Origin: Acetofilamentum sp.
GTDB taxonomy: Bacteria; Bacteroidota; Bacteroidia; Bacteroidales; DTU049
Assembly: GCA_020720525.1 (NCBI GenBank)
Contig: DYON01000002.1
Span: 1-41,825, forward strand
DNA: 41,825 nucleotides
Reading direction: 5' to 3'
The translations under genes were made by a program, and so were the position numbers. The notes beneath the pieces were generated by a model that saw only the letters and a program-made list of their open reading frames with translations, searched no databases and was not told where the DNA came from. The stretch's first letter is position 1. Every line of letters begins with the position of its first letter. Shown in pieces: positions 17,698 to 24,302 of this stretch.

Positions 17698-18927
17698 CTA
17701 CACTTCCACAATACGAAAGAGCTTATCGCCACGCCGAACAACTCGATCGACCTTAAAAGCAAACAATCGGCCTTTTGGCGCAAATGGTTCCACTCCCTTG
17801 TCGAGATGAATTTCATCAATTATACCTTCGTACAAGCCTGTTGAAGAACCAGTAATAGTTATTTTGGTACCAGGCAACACTTTGTCGGTTTCGGCTTTTG
17901 CTTCTGCTACTCCTAAATTTGAAAAATAGTTGGTTATTTTACCAATAAACTCACGACGTTCTGTTGCCGAGCTACCATGTTTGGTGCTCCATTCGCCTAT
18001 TTTTTTGCCCATGTAGTAGCCTTCCCAAAAACCACGGTTATACACCTTTTCTAATCGCGACATCCAGTTTTCGACCATTTTTTCAGAAAAAGTGGCGTTA
18101 GCTACTGCTTGCACAGCTTCGGAATACACCTTCACAACAGCACTTACATATTCGGGTGGACGACCACGTCCTTCAATTTTAAGAATAGAAACGCCTGCAT
18201 CGATGAGTTTATCGACAAAACCAACTGTGCATAAATCTTTGGGCGACATAATATACTTGTTGTCAACCACAAGTTCTACTCCACCTTCGAGGTCGGTTAC
18301 TCGATAGGGTCTGCGGCAAATCTGTGTACACGCACCTCGGTTGGCACTGCTGTTGGTATTATCGAGACTCAGATAGCACTTTCCGCTCACAGCCATACAT
18401 AGCGCACCGTGTGCAAACGCTTCGAGACGAACGAGCTGACCAGCTGGTCCGCAAATATTCTTTTCGCCTATCGCAATTGAAAGATTTTTCACCTGCTCCA
18501 AATTCATTTCGCGCGAAAGAACCATCACATCGGCCCATCGAGAAAAGAAGCGAACTGCCTCGATATTGGTAATATTCGATTGTGTTGAAAGATGAACATT
18601 AAGACCAAGTTCGCGCGCCTTTTCGAGAACAGCTATATCGGTTGCAATTACTGCATCAATGCCACTTTGTGCGGCAACCGACAATAGCGAATTAACTTCT
18701 TCGAGTTCGTTGTCGAAAATAACAGTGTTAAGAGCCAGCCAAGCTTTCGCTCCATAGTTGCGGCAAAATTTTACAATCTGCGATAAATCGTCGGCTTGAA
18801 AATTGACTGCCGAGCCCGATCGCATATTGAGTTTTCCAACGCCAAAATAAACAGAGTCGGCACCACTCTCAAGAGCTGCATGCAACGATTCAAACGACCC
18901 CACTGGAGCAGTAATTTCAACTTTCAT
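17698..18927 (-). CDS. U32 peptidase-family protein, TrhP-like
   Basis: A 409-residue cytoplasmic protein of the U32 family. The family signature is at about 168-208: LEAFAHGALCMAVSGKC followed by SSANRGACTQICRRPY, with Cys177, Cys184, Cys200 and Cys204, which probably bind iron-sulfur. The N-terminal barrel begins ITAPVGSFESLHAALESGAD. Characterised bacterial relatives such as E. coli TrhP (YegQ) act in prephenate-dependent 5-hydroxyuridine formation at tRNA position 34; other members were described as collagenases. A tRNA-hydroxylation role is the better guess here. The frame extends to a GTG at 18942, but that codon lies in a promoter-like run, so the ATG at 18927 is chosen. The mRNA may be nearly leaderless. 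Confidence 0.88.
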   Translation of the reverse strand: MKVEITAPVGSFESLHAALESGADSVYFGVGKLNMRSGSAVNFQADDLSQIVKFCRNYGAKAWLALNTVIFDNELEEVNSLLSVAAQSGIDAVIATDIAVLEKARELGLNVHLSTQSNITNIEAVRFFSRWADVMVLSREMNLEQVKNLSIAIGEKNICGPAGQLVRLEAFAHGALCMAVSGKCYLSLDNTNSSANRGACTQICRRPYRVTDLEGGVELVVDNKYIMSPKDLCTVGFVDKLIDAGVSILKIEGRGRPPEYVSAVVKVYSEAVQAVANATFSEKMVENWMSRLEKVYNRGFWEGYYMGKKIGEWSTKHGSSATERREFIGKITNYFSNLGVAEAKAETDKVLPGTKITITGSSTGLYEGIIDEIHLDKGVEPFAPKGRLFAFKVDRVVRRGDKLFRIVEV

Positions 18928-18931
18928 ATCA

Positions 18932-18939
18932 CAAAGGTA
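18932..18939 (-). promoter_or_regulatory. -7 element very close to the U32 gene start
   Basis: The minus strand reads TACCTTTG, a perfect TAnnTTTG, only four bases before the ATG at 18927. A second TA-containing run ending in TTTG lies just upstream (18950 to 18942) with one extra base of spacing. Whichever is used, the leader would be extremely short. No -33 TTTG was seen. Confidence 0.4.
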
Positions 18940-18997
18940 CACAAAGAGTACGAAATGTTTTTTTTGTTAAATTGGATCTGTAATCAAAAATAATTTA

Positions 18998-19005
18998 TAC
19001 TTTTG
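18998..19005 (+). promoter_or_regulatory. -7 element for the small lipoprotein gene
   Basis: TACTTTTG, a perfect TAnnTTTG, 36 bases before the ATG at 19042. A TTG at 18972-18974 lies 23 bases upstream and may serve as a weak -33 element. Confidence 0.55.
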
Positions 19006-19041
19006 AAAAAACAATCTAATCGTTAAACCAAAACTGAAACC

Positions 19042-19539
19042 ATGAAAAAAATCTTTCTCTTTCTCGGAATTGTTTTTGCTGCAACCATGATCGCATGTGG
19101 ACCTACTACAGACGACGCCATTAAGCACAACGACGGCATAGTTGCCGACCAAAAGAAGCTTCTTGAAATGGAAAATGACTTTGTTAACACCATAGTTGAC
19201 GGAGACGATGCCGCAGACATCAAAAAAGCATACAAAGAATACACTGCTTACATTGATGAAACCTTGAAGAAGTATGAAGAAATGGACGAATTCGACGATG
19301 CCGACACATTCCGCAAAGCCATTCTTGATCTTTTGAAAGAATTTCAAGATATTGCCAAAAACGAATACAAAGAGATGGTTGACATTTACACAATGGATGC
19401 CAAAGAACTCACCGAAGACGACTTTGCAAGATGGGAAGATCTTGCCGAAATAGTTGAAGAAAAAGAAGGCAAAGCCAACGATAGTTTCCTCGACAAACAA
19501 AAAGAGTTCGCAAAAGAATACGATTTCTCACTTGAATAG
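19042..19539 (+). CDS. Small helical lipoprotein, unknown function
   Basis: I do not recognise a named family. The 165-residue product has a lipoprotein signal (MKKIFLFLGIVFAATMIACG; lipobox Cys19), so it is predicted to be anchored in a membrane facing the periplasm or the outside. The mature part is highly charged and predicted almost wholly helical, with conserved blocks DTFRKAI.. LLKEFQ, NEYKEMVDIY, and a C-terminal FAKEYDFSLE. The next gene encodes a paralogue of identical length with the same blocks but a cleavable (SPI) signal. A -7 element precedes it and a strong terminator follows it, so it can be expressed separately. The function is unknown; the helical bundle could bind another envelope protein. 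Confidence 0.85.
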   Translation: MKKIFLFLGIVFAATMIACGPTTDDAIKHNDGIVADQKKLLEMENDFVNTIVDGDDAADIKKAYKEYTAYIDETLKKYEEMDEFDDADTFRKAILDLLKEFQDIAKNEYKEMVDIYTMDAKELTEDDFARWEDLAEIVEEKEGKANDSFLDKQKEFAKEYDFSLE

Positions 19540-19555
19540 AAGTCACTTTCGCTTT

Positions 19556-19590
19556 AAAAGGCTGTCTTTTTTTTAGACGGCCTTTTTTTT
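19556..19590 (+). terminator. Rho-independent terminator
   Basis: AAAAGGCTGTC pairs with GACGGCCTTTT (one G-U wobble) across a T-rich loop and continues into eight T residues. It lies 16 bases after the lipoprotein gene and separates it from its paralogue. Confidence 0.9.
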
Positions 19591-19627
19591 AAACAAAAAG
19601 AAAAAATCACCCTTAAAAGAAACAAAC

Positions 19628-20125
19628 ATGAATAGAATTCTAACTTTTTCAGTGTTTATATTGTTGTTTTCAGCAGTATTTGCCCAAACAAAAGAACAAG
19701 CAATCGATTATAACGATAAGGTTGTAGCCGATCAAAAAAAGATGCTAATTCTCGAAGATTTTTTCGTTACAGCAATCATAAACGACTTGGGTGGCGACAC
19801 CATTAAGCTTGAGTATGAAATTTACTGCGATTATTTGCAATTCACACTTGACAAATACTCAAAAATGAAAAAATTCGATAGCAAAGACACCTTTCGAAAA
19901 GCGATTATTGAGTTGTTGACCAACTTCCAAAAGGCAGCTACCACAGAATACAAAGAGATGCTCGATATTTATAGTATTCCTACTGAAGAACTCACCGACA
20001 CCCATTTCAATCGATGGACTGAGCTATCCGAAATTGTTGATAAGAAGGAAAACGAATATAACGACGCATTTTTGGAAGCACAAAAAGTTTTTGCAAAAGA
20101 ATACGACTTTTCATTGTCCGAATAA
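19628..20125 (+). CDS. Secreted paralogue of the preceding small lipoprotein
   Basis: A 165-residue exported protein of unknown function, the same length as its upstream neighbour and alignable over its whole mature part: YNDKVVADQKKML, KDTFRKAIIELL, EYKEMLDIYS, and a C-terminal FAKEYDFSLSE. The signal is different: MNRILTFSVFILLFSAVFAQ ends in an Ala-x-Ala-type site with no lipobox Cys, so this copy should be released into the periplasm or beyond rather than lipid-anchored. Predicted all-helical. There is no clear promoter of its own in the 37 bases after the terminator, so expression may depend on readthrough. Confidence 0.83.
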   Translation: MNRILTFSVFILLFSAVFAQTKEQAIDYNDKVVADQKKMLILEDFFVTAIINDLGGDTIKLEYEIYCDYLQFTLDKYSKMKKFDSKDTFRKAIIELLTNFQKAATTEYKEMLDIYSIPTEELTDTHFNRWTELSEIVDKKENEYNDAFLEAQKVFAKEYDFSLSE

Positions 20126-20151
20126 ACCAATTGCTGTATATCGAAGAGGGT

Positions 20152-20185
20152 TTTGCAACAATAAGTTCTAATATTTGTACTTTTG
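20152..20185 (+). promoter_or_regulatory. Promoter for the third small lipoprotein gene
   Basis: TTTG (20152-20155), 22 bases, then TACTTTTG (20178-20185). Both parts match the Bacteroidota pattern, and the ATG at 20212 is 26 bases downstream. Confidence 0.65.
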
Positions 20186-20211
20186 TGCAGATTTAATGAA
20201 CACTTTTCAAC

Positions 20212-20784
20212 ATGAAATACATTGTCGTTTTTCTTTTTGCTTTGCTGGGATTTTTTATTTCGTGTGGTCCTTCCGACGAAACACGAAAAGCAGCCAACGA
20301 GGTTTTTGAAACCACTCACAATGATGTAAATAGCGTTATCGCAACCGATAGCAGTTATGCTTTATGTATGCAATATCTACTCAACGAAATTCAGTCTCCC
20401 GATTTAAAAAAAGCAAAAAAAAGAGTTCGTGAAATAACCGATAGTATATCGCGTCTCGACTTGTATATAGACTCGCTAAGGGCACAAATTGAAGAAGCCT
20501 CATCTAACATCGACTCGATGAATAGAAATACTGAAAAATTCACACTTCTTGCTTCTGCCGACACGCTTTTAAGAAAATACAAAATGGTAGCAGCCGATAT
20601 TTATCCAAAAATTGCCGATCATCTTAGAAATTTGACGTTGCCAGTTAAGGATGCTGAATATACAATTGTATTGCAACTTACCTATCAAGCCGATTCTATT
20701 TTGAATAGCTCGGTTGAACGTTTCAACAACGAAAGTGCGGCATTTTTTGAAGAATACTCGCTCAAAGATTTTAACGAGGAATAA
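20212..20784 (+). CDS. Small helical lipoprotein, possible distant relative of the preceding pair
   Basis: A 190-residue predicted lipoprotein of unknown function. The signal is MKYIVVFLFALLGFFISCG (lipobox ISCG, Cys18). The mature part is helical, with a coiled-coil-like stretch at about 68-110 (ITDSISRLDLYIDSLRAQIE). It ends FFEEYSLKDFNEE, which loosely resembles the FAKEYDFSLE ending of the two genes before it. The overall similarity is too weak to call homology by eye. It has its own promoter. Its 3' end overlaps the 3' end of the convergent aspS gene by 14 bases. Confidence 0.8.
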   Translation: MKYIVVFLFALLGFFISCGPSDETRKAANEVFETTHNDVNSVIATDSSYALCMQYLLNEIQSPDLKKAKKRVREITDSISRLDLYIDSLRAQIEEASSNIDSMNRNTEKFTLLASADTLLRKYKMVAADIYPKIADHLRNLTLPVKDAEYTIVLQLTYQADSILNSSVERFNNESAAFFEEYSLKDFNEE

Positions 20785-22519
20785 GTTTAACCTTCAATTC
20801 GTCGAGTTGTTGCTGACTCACTGCCGAAGGAGCATCGGCCATAACATCGCGTCCTGAATTGTTTTTGGGGAATGCAATAAACTCGCGAATATTGTTTTGA
20901 CCTGCCATCATGGCAACAAAACGATCGAAGCCAAATGCTATTCCACCATGAGGCGGTGCTCCATATTCGAAAGCACCTAGCAGAAATCCAAATTGAGCAG
21001 ATGCTTCTTCGTCGGTAAAACCAAGTGCTTTAAACATTTGCATTTGCAAATTGCGGTCATGAATACGAATACTGCCACCACCAATTTCGACGCCATTGAT
21101 TACCAAATCGTAAGCATTGGCTCGCACTTTACCGGGGTCGGTAGCGAGCAAAGCGAAATCGTCGGCAATGGGCGAAGTAAACGGATGATGCATTGCAAAA
21201 AAGCGTTTTGAGTCGTCGTCCCATTCGAGCAAGGGAAAATCGACCACCCACAACGGAGCAAAATGATCAGGATTTCGTAAGCCTTGACGAGTTCCCAATT
21301 CGAGTCGGAGCTCACCTGCAACCGAAAAAATATTTTTATTGGAACCAGCAACAACCAGCATCAAGTCGCCATCGGCAGCATTGCATTTGGCTTTCCAATT
21401 GTTGAGATCGTCGGGTGTAAAAAATTTATCGACCGACGATTTGGCCGAGCCATCGACAGCAAATTTAACCCAGATAAGACCCGTACCGCCAATTTGCGGA
21501 CGCTTAATCCACTCGGTAAGTTCGTCGAGTTGCTTGCGTGTGTATTCGGCTGCACCTTCCACCACCAAAGCCAACACTTGGTCGGCATTGTCGAACACAA
21601 CAAAGCCTTTGTTTTTTGCCAAATCGGTTAAATTCTGAATTTGCATACCAAAGCGAATGTCGGGTTTGTCGCTACCATACAAACTTATGGCTTCGGAATA
21701 TGGCATTCGCAAAAATGGGGGCAAATCGATATTGCGCACAGCTTTAAAAAGATGACCAGTAAGAGCTTCGAAATTGACGAGTACATCTTCGCGTTCAACA
21801 AACGACATTTCGCAATCGATCTGCGTAAATTCGGGTTGACGGTCGGCACGAAGGTCTTCGTCGCGAAAACAGCGAACAATTTGAAAATAGCGGTCGAATC
21901 CCGAAACCATCAACAATTGCTTGTAGGTTTGAGGCGACTGAGGCAAGGCATAGAATTGATTCTCGTTCATTCGCGAAGGCACAATAAAATCGCGAGCGCC
22001 TTCGGGAGTACTTCGTATGAGATATGGCGTTTCAATTTCGAGAAAGTTGGCGTCGCTCAAAAATTTGCGAATTTCGAGTGCCATCCGATGACGAAGAATG
22101 ATATTATGTTGCAATGGATTGCGTCGCAAATCGAGATAGCGATATTTCATACGCAACTCTTCGCCACCATCGGTTTCGTTTTCGATAGTGAAAGGAGGTG
22201 TTTGCGCCGAATTAAGCACTTTGAGCTTTTTAACTTCAATTTCAACTTCCCCAGTTGGAATGTTTTTGTTTTTATTGCTTCGTTCGCGCACCATTCCTTC
22301 GGCAGAAACAACAAACTCGCGACCAAGTTTTCGAGCTGCTTCGCACAAATCTTTATTGGTTTCCATATCGAAAACCAACTGAGTAATTCCATATCTATCG
22401 CGCAAATCGATAAATGTAGTGCCTCCAAAATCTCTAATATGTTGCACCCATCCACTAATTAAAACCTGTTGACCAACATTTTGAATGCGCAATTCTCCGC
22501 AAGTATGAGTTCTGTACAT
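20771..22519 (-). CDS. aspS: Aspartyl-tRNA synthetase
   Basis: A 582-residue class IIb synthetase that charges tRNA-Asp. The N-terminal anticodon-binding OB fold (about 1-105) includes WVQHIRDFGGTTFIDLRDRYG. The class II catalytic core carries motif 2 at FRDEDLRADRQPEFTQ and motif 3 at GIAFGFDRFVAMMAG. The bacterial GAD insertion domain lies between these. Length is typical of the bacterial type (about 585-590). The open frame continues to a TTG at 22558, but the ATG at 22519 (MYRTHTCGEL) is the family start. It is divergent from the OmpA-family gene, sharing a 70-base intergenic region. Whether it is discriminating (Asp only) cannot be decided here. Confidence 0.97.
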   Translation of the reverse strand: MYRTHTCGELRIQNVGQQVLISGWVQHIRDFGGTTFIDLRDRYGITQLVFDMETNKDLCEAARKLGREFVVSAEGMVRERSNKNKNIPTGEVEIEVKKLKVLNSAQTPPFTIENETDGGEELRMKYRYLDLRRNPLQHNIILRHRMALEIRKFLSDANFLEIETPYLIRSTPEGARDFIVPSRMNENQFYALPQSPQTYKQLLMVSGFDRYFQIVRCFRDEDLRADRQPEFTQIDCEMSFVEREDVLVNFEALTGHLFKAVRNIDLPPFLRMPYSEAISLYGSDKPDIRFGMQIQNLTDLAKNKGFVVFDNADQVLALVVEGAAEYTRKQLDELTEWIKRPQIGGTGLIWVKFAVDGSAKSSVDKFFTPDDLNNWKAKCNAADGDLMLVVAGSNKNIFSVAGELRLELGTRQGLRNPDHFAPLWVVDFPLLEWDDDSKRFFAMHHPFTSPIADDFALLATDPGKVRANAYDLVINGVEIGGGSIRIHDRNLQMQMFKALGFTDEEASAQFGFLLGAFEYGAPPHGGIAFGFDRFVAMMAGQNNIREFIAFPKNNSGRDVMADAPSAVSQQQLDELKVKLIPR

Positions 22520-22589
22520 GAAATTTTTTTGCGAAAATAACAATAATCGTTCATCCAAAAAGTTTTAATTTTACCACATCGTTTGATTT

Positions 22590-23762
22590 ATGAGAATTAT
22601 CGGGGTATTTTTAATTCTTTTTTTTGGTTGTTCTGAACTATATGCTCAGGACAATCTCATTTACAATGGCAGTTTCGAGACCTATCGAAACTGCCCCGAA
22701 GATTATGTGCATTATCTTGAAGGCATTACCGAGCTGGTTCCGGGTTGGTGCATCAACAACACTTCAACACCCGACTACTTCAATCGATGTAGCATTCGAA
22801 GCAAAGTTGGTGTTCCTTCCAATTTTGCAGGCAACATGGAGCCAAAAAGTGGCAACGCCTACGCTGGAATGATACTGCGCGCCGATTCGTCGCGTTACCC
22901 CTACTCGCGCGGCTACAACGAGCACTTGCAATCCATAATCACAATGCCATTGGAGCGCAACCATTTGTATTATTTCGAGTTTTATTTTGTTTTGAGCAAA
23001 AATAGTGGCATTGCATCGAATGGAATGTCGGTGTATTTAAGTTCGTCGAAACCCCTTTTCGACGAAGCGGCCGAAAGCTTCACCTTTGTTCCTCAACTCG
23101 AAATGCCTCGCGACTCGGTATTGGACAATAGAGACGAGTGGTCGAAATTTTCGGGTGTTTTTCGTGCAAGTGGCGAAGAAAAATATATTACCATTGGCAA
23201 TTTCACAAATTACAATGAACTCACTTATGAAACATTGATTGAGGATGCCTCGGCCGAAATTCATTCATTTGCTTATTATTTATTCGACGATTTCAAACTC
23301 ATTCCAACCAACAATATTTCGCAGCACAAAATCACAGCCATCATGAATCAACTCGATTCGTTTCCACCACTGACCTATACTATCAACGATACGTTATTTA
23401 TGGAGGACATTGAAATAGGCGAGACCATTATTTTACGCAATGTTTACTTCGAGTTCGACAAAACCGAACTATTGCCCTACTCTTATGCCGAGCTAAATAA
23501 GATATATGACATTCTAATGATGTATCCAAATATGAAAATTGAAATTTCGGGACATACCGACAACATTGGGTCGGAAGCCTACAACCAAGCACTCAGCGAA
23601 GCAAGAGCCAAAGCTGTTCTTGAATATTTATACCAAAAAGGGATTGATTTGAAGCGAATGCGCTATGTTGGCTACGGAAGCAAAATATCGATAGCCGACA
23701 ATCTTCTCCCCGAAGGACGTAAACTCAACCGCCGAGTTGAAATTAAAATTCTAAGCAAATGA
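22590..23762 (+). CDS. OmpA-family protein with N-terminal jelly-roll-like domain
   Basis: A 390-residue exported envelope protein. The signal peptide is at about 1-20 (cleavage near LYAQ). Residues about 22-225 resemble a carbohydrate-binding-like beta-sandwich found in Bacteroidota OmpA proteins: LIYNGSFETYRNCPEDY, PGWCINNTSTPDYFNRCS, SGNAYAGM, YITIGNF. Residues about 280-388 form an OmpA C-terminal peptidoglycan-binding domain, with VYFEFDKTELLP, SGHTDNIGS and RAKAVLEYL, including the Asp and Arg expected to bind diaminopimelate. It probably tethers the outer membrane to peptidoglycan while displaying a binding domain. Its stop overlaps the start of tadA by four bases (ATGA), so the two are translationally coupled. 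Confidence 0.9.
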   Translation: MRIIGVFLILFFGCSELYAQDNLIYNGSFETYRNCPEDYVHYLEGITELVPGWCINNTSTPDYFNRCSIRSKVGVPSNFAGNMEPKSGNAYAGMILRADSSRYPYSRGYNEHLQSIITMPLERNHLYYFEFYFVLSKNSGIASNGMSVYLSSSKPLFDEAAESFTFVPQLEMPRDSVLDNRDEWSKFSGVFRASGEEKYITIGNFTNYNELTYETLIEDASAEIHSFAYYLFDDFKLIPTNNISQHKITAIMNQLDSFPPLTYTINDTLFMEDIEIGETIILRNVYFEFDKTELLPYSYAELNKIYDILMMYPNMKIEISGHTDNIGSEAYNQALSEARAKAVLEYLYQKGIDLKRMRYVGYGSKISIADNLLPEGRKLNRRVEIKILSK

Positions 23763-24217
23763 CCCTTGAACGCGACGACAACTTCTTCATGCAAGAAGCC
23801 TTGAAAGAAGCGCAAAAAGCAGCCTTCGAAAACGAAGTACCTATAGGAGCCGTTTTGGTTTTAAATAATAAAATTGTGGCTCGGTCGCACAATCAGACCG
23901 AATTGCTTAAAGATGTAACAGCACATGCCGAAATATTAGCCATAACAAGTGCTGCATCGGAGTATGGCATTAAGTTCTTCGATGATTTTGTGCTCTATAT
24001 AACCTTAGAACCATGTGTGATGTGCGCCGGGGCTCTTAGGTGGGCTAGAATTGGGAAAATAGTATATGCAACCGACGACCCCAAAGCTGGATTCTCTCTC
24101 TACAACAAGAACATTCTTCACCCCAAAACAATTCTTGAAAAGGGACCTGGTGAAAATGAATCAAAAAATCTTCTTCAAGATTTTTTCAAAAATAGGAGAA
24201 AAAAAATAAAAATTTAG
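23759..24217 (+). CDS. tadA: tRNA-specific adenosine deaminase
   Basis: A 152-residue zinc deaminase of the CDA superfamily. TadA converts A34 to inosine in tRNA-Arg(ACG). Zinc-site motifs are HAE at 56-58 (Glu58 is the proton shuttle) and PCVMC at 85-89. NEVPIGAVLV at the N terminus and YNKNILHPK (about 114-122) are also typical of TadA. Guanine deaminase is the main alternative in this superfamily, but the PCVMCAGAL form favours TadA. The ATG overlaps the OmpA gene stop by four bases. The C terminus is strongly basic. No terminator was seen in the 85 bases before the next gene. Confidence 0.94.
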   Translation: MTLERDDNFFMQEALKEAQKAAFENEVPIGAVLVLNNKIVARSHNQTELLKDVTAHAEILAITSAASEYGIKFFDDFVLYITLEPCVMCAGALRWARIGKIVYATDDPKAGFSLYNKNILHPKTILEKGPGENESKNLLQDFFKNRRKKIKI

Positions 24218-24268
24218 CCCTTTAGCAAAAAAAATTCTATTTGTTTTAAATAATTGAAGATAAATTAT

Positions 24269-24276
24269 TACTTTTG
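24269..24276 (+). promoter_or_regulatory. -7 element for the PorE-like gene
   Basis: TACTTTTG, a perfect TAnnTTTG, 26 bases before the ATG at 24303. No -33 TTTG is at canonical spacing; a TTG at 24241-24243 lies 25 bases upstream. Confidence 0.5.
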
Positions 24277-24302
24277 TGCATTGAATAAAATATTGACTCT
24301 TT

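Noticed and set aside
21641..22462. 273-codon open frame antisense to aspS
   Set aside because: It lies wholly within the coding sequence of aspS on the other strand, has no recognisable domain, and its composition follows from the aspS codons.
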